DNA from: Papio anubis
Taxonomy: Eukaryota > Chordata > Mammalia > Primates > Cercopithecidae
Assembly (NCBI RefSeq): GCF_008728515.1
Contig: NC_044991.1
Location: forward strand, 39,140,968-39,204,967
Direction: 5' to 3'
DNA length: 64,000 nucleotides
The notes beneath the pieces are model-generated. The model worked only from the letters and a program-made list of their open reading frames with translations. It searched no databases and was not told where the DNA came from. The translations under genes and the position numbers were made by a program. Positions 33,500 through 45,159 of the stretch are shown here, piece by piece. Positions within the stretch are counted from its first letter, which is position 1, and each line of letters opens with the position of its first letter.

Positions 33500-36320
33500 T
33501 GAAAATTCTCTGCAACATCTGAAGTAAAACACTATTCTTCTAAAAAGAAAAAAACATACATTACGGGAAGAAGATGTACATTTTAGAATCCATTTTTTTA
33601 TCTTGATATCAAATAAACATAGGATATATGAAAGAAAAACCACTAAATGGAAAAGGCTAAGATTACAAGGGGAGTCAGCTACGATGGACATGACAAGACA
33701 TAAAATGGTTAAACAAACCAGAAATGCAAACTCAAAACATAAATGGGAATAAGATGCAGCAGACAGCAGACCCAATAGTGCTGAAAATCAAATCACCAAG
33801 GGGAAAAAAATCATAGGCTCTTACAGAATTAAGAGGAAAAGACAACAAGATGAAGACACAGCCAAATAACTACCCAAATTACAAACCGTTCATGTTCCAA
33901 GAGAAACAACCAAAACCAAAACCAACAAGAAGCCACAATTAAAGGTCATATTCTCTGGGCAAAATGAAGTAAAATTAAAACTTGGTGTGTTTGACAACTT
34001 AGAAGTTAAAATTCAGTCTCTCAAATAATTAATTGCAGAAAATATAAAAACTATAATTACAAGACTATTTTAAATGTACCAATAATGACTGCATGACATT
34101 TTATAATTTATAGTGTGAGTCTAAAGCTACACTAAACATCAAATGCATTATAAAGCAAGAAATAATAAAAAGGAAATAAAGCATTTAATGCAAGAGATTT
34201 GAAAATAAACACGGGAATTAAGAGGATATTTTGAATAAATATTAAAGCTTTACTGACTCAGGGAAAAGGGAAAAAAGAAAAATTAATGAAGAAACACAAG
34301 ACACAAATTTTCACAAATAGATAAAATACACCAAATACAGTCAGATTTTATCAAGGAAAAAAATAAATGAATAAGTTAGTACTGAGAAAAGGTTATATAA
34401 TCGCAATTACAGAACAAATTAAATTTAAAAAGTACTTCATAATTTTGTCCATTTCTAAAATCTTAATGAAATTAACACTTCTCTAGGAAAACGTAAATTA
34501 CCCACACAGAAAAGTATCAGTGAAAGAAATTAAAGTTTGTTCAAAATTATCTTCATAGAAGACTGTAAGTCAGGCAGCACTATAAGTGCTTTCGTCAAAT
34601 TTTCAATATACAAAATTTCCATGCTTCATAAGATATTGCAGAACATGGAGGAACACAGAAATTACCTATTCATTTTGTAAAGTTAGTGTGCTCCTGACAC
34701 CAAAACCTGGCAAAGGAGCTATATGTCTATTTTCTTCATAAATATATAGGTAAAAATTTCATAGAAAATGCAAACAAAATCCAATATCATATTAAAAGTA
34801 TATATCATGCCTTTGTAAGAGTTACTTTCAGAAGTGCTATAGTAAGGACTTATATATATATATTTTCTATATATATAGTGTCATATTAAACACTTTAATA
34901 AGTGTTAATAAGGCATTTGATCACATTCAACATCCACGGATAATTTTTTTTTTTTTTTTTTTTTTGAGATGGAGTCTTGCTCTGTCACCCAGTGTGAAGT
35001 GCAGTGGCACGATCTCAGCTCACTGCAGGCTCTGCCTCCCAGGATCACGCCATTCTCCTGCCTCAACCTCCCGAGTAGCTGGGACTACGCCTGTAGTCCC
35101 ACCAGCACACCCAGCTAATTTTTTGTATTTTTAGTAGAGATGGGGTTTCACCGTGTTAGCCAGGATGGTCTCGATCTCCTGACCTTGTGATCCACCCGTC
35201 TCAGCCTCCCAAAGTGCTGGGATTACAGGTGTGAGCCACCGCACCCTGCCTTGATTTTTTTCTAATGTAGAAAACCACAAATAAAAGGAAACCTCCCCAG
35301 CATAATGAAAAATAACCAGTGTCACTAATAGCCAACAGGATCCATACCCCAATGGACAGCACATGGGCTTCCAACAGTAAAAAAGCTCCATAGCTACAGA
35401 ATCAGTCTAAAGATATTGGTTGATAAAATAAGTTTATTTTCAGTATTGTATAATTTCACATTTTTAAGAAAAAATATAAAGAAGCAATATTTTAAAAGAC
35501 TATTAAGGAATGAAACAAGAGCAACAACAAATAATAAATACCAGAGTAAACTTCATCAGCAAATGTAAGAAAGAAATAGAGAAATAATCACGAATCTTGA
35601 CAAATTTTTTAAAAGCCTTTATCAAATGAAGAAGCACACTACGAAGAAGAAGAATCAACATTATAAAATGCCATTTCCCATAAATTATTTATAGATTTAT
35701 CAAAACCTAGAAGGATTTGGAGAAAATGTAAAGGATTATAAATTCATCTGGAAAGATAAATGAGTGATAATAATAAATAGTCTTTTTCAAAACAAGAGGA
35801 AAGATGTCTTGACCTACCAGATAATTAACATGCTAATAAGTTACAATTAATTAATGAGTAAATATAACAAAATAAATATCATTAAATATTTGCCTCTGGT
35901 ACATAAGAGAATAGGCATGGAATAAAAGTGATACCACAAATGTGGAGGTAGAGGAAACAGTAGTCAATAAACAATTCTGGAATTAACTATAAATATGTTA
36001 ATCCATTTAAACTAAATTTTAATCTTATGCTAAAATAAATTCCAAATGAAGTAAAGAGTTAAATTTTTAAAAAAGTAAACCATACAAATAGGGGTGGGGC
36101 GACATAAAGAATTATGTGGAATAAATACATGACTGAGAGCCTGAATCTAAGAATAGGAGGATGAAAAAATACAAGGGAAAGAGATATGGTGTGGGCCAGA
36201 TAACATGAGAATCTTCTCTATGCCAAAAAAAAAAAAAAAATGAACAAGACTTTTGAAATAGGGCAAAGTAAAATAAAATATATAAAAGCTCTTACAAAAC
36301 ATATCAATTGATACACGAAA
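33500..36320 (+). mobile_element. Ancient L1M, ORF2 region, interrupted by an Alu
   Basis: The clearest landmarks are 'ctcctgacaccaaaacctggcaaagg' near 34692, 'aaggcatttgatcacattcaacatcc' near 34911 (the reverse-transcriptase K-A-F-D segment, just before the Alu), and after the Alu 'ttcatctggaaagataaatgagtg' near 35743 and 'ataaattccaaatgaagtaaag...' near 36035 (ORF2 C-terminal part). The first kilobase is A-rich and only plausibly L1. Stops occur throughout. Confidence 0.7.
34945..35251 (-). mobile_element. AluY/Sc-like element with local fold-back
   Basis: Full-length minus-strand Alu with T21 tail and young-type text 'caccgtgttagccaggatggtctcgatctcctgacc'. At 35081-35100 the normal 'gggactacaggcgcccgccacc' is replaced by GGGACTAC-GCCT-GTAGTCCC, an 8-bp inverted repeat with a 4-base loop. 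Confidence 0.92.
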
Positions 36321-36324
36321 AATA

Positions 36325-36975
36325 TTTGTTAAACCAATATCCACCCTCGATAAAAACTCTCAGAAAACTAACATGAGACGGGAACTTACTCAATTTGATA
36401 AACGCAATCGATGAAAAACCTACAGCAAATAGCATACTTAACAGGGAAGGACTAAATATTTTCCCCCTAAGATCAGGGACACAAGACAAGGATGTCCATT
36501 CAAACTCAATATTGTACTAGAAGTCTTAGCCATTGCAATAAGTCAAGAAAAAGGAATTACAAACCCTGGATCTGAGTGTTTTTAGCAACTCTGTTCATAA
36601 ATTAACAAAACTAGAAACAACCCAAACGTTCTTCAACATTAAATGGATAGACAAACTATTGTACATCTGTATAGTGGAATACTACTCAGCCATAAAAAGG
36701 AATGAACTACTGATGTGCAAAATGACTTAGATGAAGTTGAGAAGCATTGTACTGAGTGAAAGAAGCCTGTCTCAAAAGATTACAAACTATAGAACTCCAT
36801 CTATGATGTTCTCAAAAAGACAAAACTATAGTAACAGAGAACAAATCAGGGTTCAGAGATGGAAGAAGTGTATGAATACAAAGGGGTAGCTTGAGGGAGT
36901 TTTTGGGGTGTGATACATTGTTCTGTACCCTGTCACTCAATTTTAAGGGTTTTTCATTTTAAAAGCAGGATCCAA
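36325..36975 (+). mobile_element. Second L1 fragment: reverse-transcriptase piece joined to a 3' UTR piece
   Basis: 36325-36565 carries L1 ORF2 reverse-transcriptase text ('gggacacaagacaaggatgtccattcaaactcaatattgtactagaagtcttagccattgc'). From about 36585 it jumps to the 3' region ('ggaatactactcagccataaaaaggaatgaact'). The preceding L1 already reached the ORF2 C-terminus, so the order is not collinear: two L1s or an internally deleted one. Confidence 0.75.
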
Positions 36976-37674
36976 AACATTATATGTAGTATGATATCAA
37001 TTTAACATATGTAAGGGAAGAAATATTCCACAATGCTGGAAAAATACTGGAATTGACCTGTCCTCATGCCCAGATTTACTCAAAATAGGTACAATGAGTT
37101 TTCTTTCTGCACGTGGCCCAACAACCACCTGTGATTTCAAACAACCAAACTGCAGAATGCCATTCAAAAGGCCCTTAATATCACGCTTATGAAGCCTGGG
37201 TTCTGAAGGTCCTAGGAAAATTTTATTTCTTTGGAAGTATCTTCAAATCACAACCCAGAATTCCAACAACAAGGATGAAAAAAGTTGAAAACCCGAAAGC
37301 TCAAAGACTCCTAACAAAACGAATTAATGGCCACTCATTTTCAAAATAGTCAATCATCCTAATGGTCATATGAGGTTACAACCCAGGTAGAAGGTGGTGA
37401 ACCAACGATGCAAACTCTCTCCTGAAGCAACCTAGGAGCATTTCAACGGCCAGTGTTTCTGATTAAACAAATCTCTTTTTTGTCACAAGAAGTGGCTCAC
37501 CCTGAAAATTCCTAATTTTTCCCATGTACTAACTACACTAAACGCCAAAACATTCCCAGAAAGATTCCAGCATTTCAGAAGAATTTCAGAATTTGAAAAA
37601 AATTTTTACCAAGAGTCAGTTTGCATTAAATATTTTTTATAACCTTAACTTTCTGGAGTTTTTAAAGAATTTAC
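36976..37674. other. Unassigned AT-rich sequence
   Basis: No family recognised. Confidence 0.35.
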
Positions 37675-37830
37675 TAAGCAAGGAATCAGAAAGCCTGGGT
37701 TCTGGCCCCAATTCCAATTTCCTTTGACATTAGTTTCCTCAAAAGTAAAATAGGATGTTAAGATTGAACGGTCCCCAAGAGCTTCTCCATCTCTAATACT
37801 CTAGGAAACAGAAAATGGTGAAAGTAACAT
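37675..37830 (+). repeat. MIR SINE, degraded
   Basis: 'aaggaatcagaaagcctgggttctggccccaattcc' and 'agtttcctcaaaagtaaaatagg' follow sense MIR with an internal deletion. Confidence 0.7.
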
Positions 37831-38332
37831 TGCAAGGGCCATGGCTAAGCTGCTTGAATGAACAAACTACTCAAATAAGCTATTTTCATGAAGCATTCAT
37901 TCAGAAATACTGTGCAAATGACAGAAAAAAATTCATTAATCAAAGAAACTGTTAACAAGCCATGCATGGCCGTTATCCAGCACGTAGCTCAGGTTACCGT
38001 ACCTGACAGTAATAAAAGTGCATCCATGGAGAAAACCCTTCATGGTTCAATTTTACTAATGTAGACTGACCTGCCCCAAATTGCAAGAAATCCTTTGTGT
38101 AGAGTGCAAAATTATTTGGGGTAGAATTTCCTTAATTCTTGATGTTATACTTTTTAATTGACTTTTTTGGGGAATAAGTGACATAAATTACTGGACTGCT
38201 CCTTTCGTACTAAAAGACACATGGGTGTGCAGCATAAGGGATCCTTGTGGTGTTGGATCTGCACCATATCTTGACTGTGATAATGAACACACAAACCTAC
38301 ACAGGTGATAAAACTGTGTGTAACTCAATACA
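37831..38332. other. Unique intergenic sequence
   Basis: Nothing recognised. Confidence 0.4.
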
Positions 38333-38364
38333 CTCACACATACATACACACACACACACACACC
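38333..38364. repeat. (CA)n microsatellite
   Basis: Interrupted at the left (CATACATA) then about eight pure CA units. Confidence 0.93.
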
Positions 38365-38372
38365 CGTGGGTA

Positions 38373-39021
38373 CAGTAGTCCTCATTCATCCTCAGTTTCA
38401 CTTTCTGCTGTTTCAGTTACCTGCAGTCAACCATGGTCCAAAAATATTAAATGGAAAAATCCAGAAGTAAGCAATACCTAAGTTTTAAATTGCCACTGTT
38501 CTGAGTAATGTGATAAAATCTCAAGCTGTCCTGCTCTGTCCCGCCTGGGACATAAATCATCCCTTTGTCCAGCTGATCCACTCTGCAGCCACTTAGTCAC
38601 TCAGTAGCCCGCGTGGTTATCAGATCGACTATCACAGTGTGGCAGTGCCTGGGTTCAAGGTGAACAGTAGCCTAACGCTATGTCACAGGCCTACGTCATG
38701 CACCTGACTTCATCTCTTTATGTAGGCCCTGTATCATCTCACATCATCACCAGAAGGGTGAGCACAGAATAAGAAGACATTTTGAGAGAGAAAGAGAGAC
38801 CACATTCTCATAATCTTTCTTACAGTATATTATAATTGTTCTATTTTATTGTTAGTTATTGTCAATCTCTTACTGTGCCTAATTTCTAAATTAAACTTTA
38901 TCATAGTTATTATAGGTATAGGACAAAGCATAGTGTATGTAGCATTCAGTACTATCCATGGTTTCAGGCATTCACTGGGATGTCTTGAATCGTATCCTCC
39001 ATGGATATTGAAGGACTACCA
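38373..39021 (+). mobile_element. Tigger3-type non-autonomous DNA transposon, full length
   Basis: Begins CAGTAGTCCTCATTCATCC and ends GGATATTGAAGGACTACC, the terminal inverted repeats of the Tigger family, preceded by TA. Internal landmarks include 'ctgctgtttcagttacctgcagtcaacc', 'cgcgtggttatcagatcgac' and 'cacatcatcaccagaagggtgagcac'. Length about 650 bp; no transposase frame, so it was moved in trans. Confidence 0.88.
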
Positions 39022-39152
39022 CAAAAATAACACTGGAGAAATCTGAATAAAGTTAGTGGATTCTATCAATGTTATTATTCCGGTTATGATATTATACTAT
39101 AGTTTTGCAAAATGTTACCATGAAAGGAAATGGCAAAATGTGTAAGAGATGT

Positions 39153-39508
39153 CTCTGTATTACTTCTCCCCCACCCTGCCAGGTGGAGTTTGGCTCTTGT
39201 TGCCCAGGCTGGAGTGCAGTGGCGCAATCTCAGCTCACTGCAACCTCTATCTCCTGGGTTCAAGGCTCACCAAAACCTCTGCCTCCTGGGTTCAAGTGAT
39301 CCTCCTGCTTCAGCCTCCTGAGTCCCTGAGATTACAGGTATGCACGACTTTGCCCGGCTAATTTTGTATTTTTAGTAGAGATGGGGTTTCAGCACGTTGG
39401 ACAGGCTGATCTCGAACTCCTGACCTCAGATGATCCACCCACCTCGGCCTCCCAAAGTGCTGGGATTACAGGCGTGAGCCACTGTCCCCGGCCCTCTGTA
39501 TTACTTCT
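39153..39508 (-). mobile_element. AluS-like element with 15-bp target-site duplication, 32-bp internal duplication and no poly(A) tail
   Basis: The word CTCTGTATTACTTCT is present perfectly at 39153-39167 and 39494-39508, so the insertion boundaries are clear. Where a T-rich tail should stand (39168-39182) the sequence is CCCCACCCTGCCAGG. Inside the right monomer a 32-bp unit ('gctcac...cctgggttcaag') is present twice in tandem (39233-39264 and 39265-39296) with few differences. Confidence 0.92.
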
Positions 39509-39664
39509 TATGACTATATGTGAATCTGAAATTCTCTAAAAAAATTTTTTCAATTTAAAAAAAAGGGGGTATGGGGAAGATTAAGCCTTCTCTCTACTTC
39601 TGACCATTAGTTCTACCAAGAGGCAGTAGTTCTTCCCAGCTTCATGTGTACAGTAGTTTAAAAG

Positions 39665-39735
39665 AGAAGGGAGGAAGGAAAGGAACGGAACAGAACGGAA
39701 CGGAACGGAACGGAACGGAAAGGAAAGAAGTTAAA
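39665..39735. repeat. (GGAAC)n pentanucleotide repeat in a purine-rich tract
   Basis: GGAAC units run from about 39681 to 39720 within a GGAA/GGGA-rich strand of about 70 bp. Confidence 0.94.
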
Positions 39736-40079
39736 TAATTTGGGATGGCCCTGCTATATATCTAAATAAATTATTTAGCAGTTTCTTACTCATAGTTGTG
39801 AGGGCTGAATACATCTTGAGTCTAGGAGACTGTTTCTGTTGAAAAAACCTTCCCCATTCCCAGATTCCTCTCCTATTGGATTCTCAGAAGTAACCAGGTC
39901 TTTTCCCTCAAGACAGGATACTGAGTGATCTTTCTCTGCGAAAACTGACCACCCCCGATAGAGATCTAAAACTTGAGATATGAAGCATTGCCCAATAAAA
40001 TAGCCCAGTTAGATAGCCTTACAGAGATATTCACAATCAACAAGACCCTCTTTGCACAATTTCCGGTCATCTTTTCAAC

Positions 40080-41190
40080 AGCACCACCTAAATATGAGTG
40101 GTGGCCAAAGATCCCCTGACATCTGAAGAAAGCATATACAACATGAAAAACAAGACAAAACAAAGGAACAACAGCAACTTGAAAAAACAGAGTCCATATG
40201 GGGAAAAGAAAACCTCAATACTACTATGAATCTACTTAGGGATATGGGAGATAATATTGTACCACTGAAGCGGAACAGGATGCTACTAAAAATAGCTTCC
40301 ACAGGAAGAAGAGCTCTTGGAAATTAAAAATATGACAGCAGAAATTAAACACCCAGTATAAGAGTTGGAAGACCCGGTTTAAAAAAATTTATAGAAATTA
40401 CAGCAAAAGGATGAGAGAAATTGGAGAGAAAAGATAAGAAAATTAGAAGGTCAATCCAGGAAGTCAAACACCCAAATAACAGACAATCCTGAAAGAGAAA
40501 AGGGAGTACTTAGGATGGAGAATATTATAAAAGGGAAGTTCCCAGACCTGAAGAAGACAAGCTTCCAAAGAGAACCTGGTGAAAGATCCAAGAAAATGAA
40601 TGAAAATAGATCCACCCCAATCATATAATTGTGACATGACTGAAGATGAGGAAAAAACAGACCATTAGGAGCAAAGCAAAGAATAGACATGCTCTTGGGT
40701 GGGGGATACAGGCTTCCAAAATGATTAACCAAAGACAGCACCAGATTTCTCAGAGGCAACAATGGAAGCTAGAAGACATTCAAGCAATGCCTTCAAAATT
40801 CCAAGGCAAATGAGTTTCAACCTAAATTCTTGACCCAGCCTAACTATCTTCTAAGTGTAGAGGTAGAAGGAATATATTTTAAAACACATACAGTCTTGAA
40901 TCTTTACTTTCCACACTCCCTATTGTAGGAGGCACCTGGAGGGTATGACCCTCAAAAAATGTACACTGAAAATTCAGGAATAAGCCAAGAAAGATGCATA
41001 CCTGGGTTCCAGGGAGCAGGGCTTTCATCCCAAGGGAAAGTTAAAAGAAATATGCAGGATGAAGCTGAAGGTGATGGCAATATGACAGCTGGCAACAGAC
41101 TTTACAAGTGACCTGTCCAGATCAGAGTAGGCCAGAGGAATCTGGTGAAGACTTCCTCCAAAGAAGACGTCCTGGAATACTTAGTGTCCC
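40080..41190 (+). mobile_element. HAL1-like (half-L1) retrotransposon remnant
   Basis: Sense text such as 'gtcaatccaggaagtcaaacacccaaataacagacaatcctgaaagagaa', 'gaagttcccagacctgaagaagacaagcttcc', 'ggaagctagaagacattcaagcaatgccttcaaaattcc' and 'cttgacccagcctaactatcttctaagtg' fits the ORF1-like region of HAL1/old L1. No open frame survives on the plus strand; minus frames of 65-103 codons here are antisense. Confidence 0.6.
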
Positions 41191-41211
41191 TGCACATATT
41201 GAGAGGAGACG

Positions 41212-41375
41212 GAAGAGCCAGGTGTGAGGGTTCACACCTGTAATCCCAGCAACTCAGGAGGCTAAGGCAGGAGGACTGCTTGAACCTAAGAGTTTGAGGC
41301 TGCAGTGAGCTATGTTCATGCTACTACACTCCAGCCTGGGCAACAAAGCAAGATCCTGTCTCTAAAAAGAAAAGG
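41212..41375 (+). mobile_element. Alu monomer (FLAM/FRAM)
   Basis: One monomer: 'gagccaggtgtgagggttcacacctgtaatcccagcaactcagg' then 'gaggctgcagtgagctatg' and 'ccagcctgggcaacaaagcaagatcctgtctctaaaaag'. Confidence 0.85.
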
Positions 41376-41565
41376 AAATCTAGGCAACTGGAGAGAAGTT
41401 TAAGTTTAAATTTGTGGTGAAGGCTTAGAAAATGAAGCAGAAAAACACATATTCATTCACATTCAGGACAGGAAATTTAAGTACAGTGTATTTCGTAGCT
41501 CAGTGATGAACAGCAAAATGTGCTTGTGATAAGGTAAATACTAACCTTTAACCCTTTGGTTCTTA

Positions 41566-41745
41566 GCTTTGGCTGCTGAGATACACTGGCACCAACTGTA
41601 TCGCTTTTGTATAAAATCCCAATGCCCAGGCCACAACTGGGAACATGACAATAGAATTTCTGGGAGGTGGGACTCAGATATGAGTAATTATTAAAGTTCC
41701 CTAAGTGATTACGATGTGCAGACGAGACTGAGAAGCACAGAGCTA
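41566..41745. mobile_element. MER5A-like hAT-Charlie non-autonomous DNA transposon
   Basis: 'ggttcttagctttggctgctgagatacac', 'atgcccaggccaca', and 'gttccctaagtgattacgatgtgcagacgagactgagaa' follow MER5A with decayed inverted ends. Confidence 0.8.
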
Positions 41746-42639
41746 ACCACAGATGCAATGTTTACCCTCATGCATACTATTCCAACATCTTTATCTGCAG
41801 CCGCAAATGCTTATCATCTTGACTTTCAACTGTCAGCTCTATATTCCACCTGGATGCTCTCAAAGTACAAATCTTCAAAAATAAATGTTTCATATTCTGT
41901 TTTAAACATGGCATTATTGACTTGCTGAGGTCACCAATCCCTTCTCCCACCCCTTTTGTTCTATTGTCAAAGTCCTAATCCGGAAACCTGCTCCTTTCTC
42001 TGTCCTCTGCGGGTTCAATTCCATGGCAGACTGGCTGACTAAAGTGAAAATGACATTTGCTGAGATCAAACAATGCAGAAATGCAAAGTGAGAAAGGAAG
42101 AGAAATATTTGTTGCAAATATTGCAAATGTAAAAGTTGCAAATGTGAAAGTCCCTAAACTAGGTCACAGATGAGCTGACTTTATTTGTTCGCTTTCTCCT
42201 AAAAATAAATCGCTATTGACAAGCCAACAACGATTGCTAGATTTCATGATTTAAATAAGTGACGTTTATTGGTTCAGACAGTTCCAGGAATGACGCAGGT
42301 CTTTCCTTGTTCCCTGGAGTTCCCACCTAAGCACCTAAACGTGAAAAAGTCATGACCAACACGCTCCATGGTCCATGGATGGGTCCAGCTAACATGAGTT
42401 TCTACCCAAGCCTCAAATATCTATGTATAGCCATTCTAATCCCACCCACCTCCCTTTCTACGTGTCAATCACATTAAATGGCCAAGGCTTCATTTGGGGT
42501 CTATTCCTATAACCAGGTCCCCTGATGGTGGTCCCCCACAGTGTTTGGGGTGCCATCTGATATCCTCCTCTGAAGTGAACTAAAGCAGCTGTATCTCCAG
42601 CACCTGCACAAACCCTTGATGTGAGCCCATGTTTTAATT
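41746..42639. other. Unique or unassigned sequence
   Basis: No family recognised. Confidence 0.35.
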
Positions 42640-42800
42640 GACTTTAATCTACCAATCTGATATTGAGAAATGGTATTTTATTATTTTTAATTTGATTTTC
42701 TTGTTAAAACTGAGATTAAGTTTGTTGTTTGTGTCTGTTGGTCATCTGCAATTGCTTTATTGTAAATTGCCCATCTGCATCTTTTGCCCATTTTTCTATG
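42640..42800 (-). mobile_element. L1M fragment
   Basis: 'gatattgagaaatggtattttatta', 'tctgttggtcatctgcaattgc' and 'gcatcttttgcccatttttctatg' are antisense L1 3'-region text. Confidence 0.6.
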
Positions 42801-42839
42801 TTTGCCTTTGTATCCCCCATTGTTCCTTAATCTTATTCC

Positions 42840-43070
42840 CTTTATTTTTCAGGTTCCAACTTTTCCTGACCACCACAGCCTCCTCCATGCCATGCTGTAT
42901 TTCTCATCCCAATCTCTCACAATTCATGAAAATTACTTATTCAGCACCTCTCTTCTCAGTCAAGCTTGAACACCACGAGGGTGAACATCAGGGTGTCCCT
43001 CAAAGACAACACAGCCACCCTAGCAACTAGTAAAGAGCCTGCCATTTGTTGAATGAACAAACGGGTGAAG
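42840..43070 (+). repeat. L2 LINE fragment
   Basis: Ends 'aactagtaaagagcctgccatttgttgaatgaacaaac', the typical L2 3' terminus; the upstream part is weakly L2-like. Confidence 0.55.
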
Positions 43071-44024
43071 GTCCCTATGTCTTACGCAACTGGAGTCCAG
43101 ACAGGAACTCCCTCAAGGGATCCCACTGAGAGAGTTTCATGAAGGAACAGTCTACAAGGGTAAGTGTAGGGCTGGGAAACCAATAAGGGATAATGTGGCC
43201 CGTCCAGGACTAGCAACAGCAAGGAGCATTGCCTTTCCAGGTTGGAAGTGGAACAGGAAGAGAACAGCAGGGGGAATCTTAGGACACCTGGAGCCCATCG
43301 CCACTTGGTTCATACAAAACCTTATTCCATCTGGGTCCTTAATACTTCACATTCTCAAATCCTACAGGATAATCCTGTTTGTGAAACCATTGCAAACAAT
43401 AAATATAAATAATTGCCAAACAAACTCTACAGAAAAAGCAGGGGAAAATGGGCCAGAAAAAAAAAAAAATCCAAATTACCTTCCTGGCAGCACAACCCAT
43501 TTGCTTTGCAACTTTGGGAACATTTTCTAACCACCCCATACCTCAGTTTCCCCATTATGAAAGTCCATGTACTATTATGCCTCCAAAAAGTTCTTTTGCT
43601 CAAAGAAAAGAAACCTCCATACAGAAAAAGAAAATTGCCAAAATTTTGTCCTATCAGCCAACTTCCACCAGGCCTTGGAATTCTCAGCAAATAGCTAGTT
43701 TTGCAATTCTTTTAGCTTCGCCAACCCTCCAGGGTGAAAAAAAAAAAAAAAAAAAAAAAAAAAACTTCCCACAAGGATTTGAGGCTTGCAAGTGGAGGAA
43801 ATCTTTGAGAAAAATCTGGGTTGATGAGAAGCTAAGAAAAGCCAAGAGGAAAGAGACATATCTATATATGTTTATGCAAAAAATAGAAAAGGTTGAAAAG
43901 CAATGTGTTTCTAAAATACTGCTTCTATGAAACCAACCTTCTGTTACTCCTTACTCCTCAGTTAACTGAAAAAGGCAGGGTGATTCCCCGTCTTCTATTC
44001 ATGTCCTCCTCCGCAGAGGCTGGA
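43071..44024. other. Unassigned sequence with an A28 run
   Basis: A28 at 43737-43764 and A13 near 43458. Neither carries a recognisable Alu or L1 body upstream. The 160-codon frame at 43448-43930 depends on the poly-A run encoding lysines and is not credible as a gene. Confidence 0.6.
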
Positions 44025-44200
44025 AAATGCAGCAGCACGCAGCCCTGACGTAGGTGGACTTGGGTTCAAACCCCACCACTGAACAGACACTAGGCACTGC
44101 ACTCCCCCTTTCTTCAGCTCAGTGCTATCCCATGAGAAATGGGTAATGATATTGAATCCGCTGGACTGAGAGCAGAATCATGTTATCAATGGCAAAACCT
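44025..44200 (+). repeat. MIR SINE
   Basis: 'gtaggtggacttgggttcaaaccccaccactgaacagac' and 'atgagaaatgggtaatgatattgaatc' are sense MIR. Confidence 0.7.
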
Positions 44201-44329
44201 TCAGTTACTTTTGCTCATGGCAATAAAACCCACGCCAGCCAATGGGCTCCTAACACAAGATGACTAGTTTTTACCACAGGCACTGTAGTTCAGCGATCAA
44301 AAGAGCATCTTTATTTAACAAATACCTTT

Positions 44330-44535
44330 CACACTTGCCTCTGTATTTAAGATATTTATATATCTTCTGAGCTCCTACTATGGGGCCAGTGACTGGGGTA
44401 CAGAGGTGAGGAAAGTTCATAGGGTCCCTGACCTCCTGGAGCCTAGAATCTGGGGAAGAGGAGATATCAAGCAAATCATGACCAAATAAATACATAATTA
44501 CTAACGGTGATAAACGCTATGAAGGGAACATATGG
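44330..44535 (+). repeat. Ancient interspersed repeat, same module as 31625-31750
   Basis: 'ctgagctcctactatggggccagtgactggggtacagaggtgagg' followed by 'ccctgacctcctggagcctagaatctgggg' and 'gtgataaacgctatgaagggaaca'. The frame 44532-44807 that follows is unsupported. Confidence 0.6.
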
Positions 44536-44959
44536 TGTATTCAGACAGAGAAATGGAGGGACCCAGTCAGGAAGATCTCGAGCCAGGTAGTGAGGAATTC
44601 ACTAGCCATGGTGGACAAAGCAGTCCAGACAGTGGGACCAGCATGCGCCAGGAATCTGAGATCAGAAGAATCATAGACCTTTTGAGGAGCAGAGGAAAAG
44701 CCAGAGTGGGGATGTGTGGAAATAGAAGGGCGAAACAAAGCTGGAGATTCCAGCAACCCTTACACTGGGCCATAAGAAGGATTAAACAGCTGTGGTCATC
44801 GCCATAGGAGGAAGGGGCAGCCACAAGGGCAAAGACGGGCTCTCAGCTCTGCAATTTAAATTTGCAGTTCAAATACCCACTGCAACCTCTTTTTCAAATA
44901 CCACTTCTAGATCCCACACCAGCTAAAATAAGCAGCAATATTTTCATGAGCGGAAGATA

Positions 44960-45045
44960 TTTCAAAGATAATATACGCATACATACATATGTCTGTGTGT
45001 ATGTCTGTCTATATATGTTTGTATGTATGCACATATGTGATATTC
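44960..45045. repeat. Imperfect (TATG/TGTA) simple repeat
   Basis: Alternating ATAC/ATGT/GTCT/GTAT words without a fixed unit. Confidence 0.8.
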
Positions 45046-45159
45046 ACCTTAGCCACCTTGGGAAATGTCTACATTCACTACTAAGTTACGATCCCTTCGG
45101 ATCCTCGGGTTTTTAAAAAGGCAGCCACAACATTATCTCCCACAGCAGAGGCTCTTATA

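Noticed and set aside
43448..43930. 160-codon plus frame
   Set aside because: It depends on a polylysine run from A28; no domain and no splice context.
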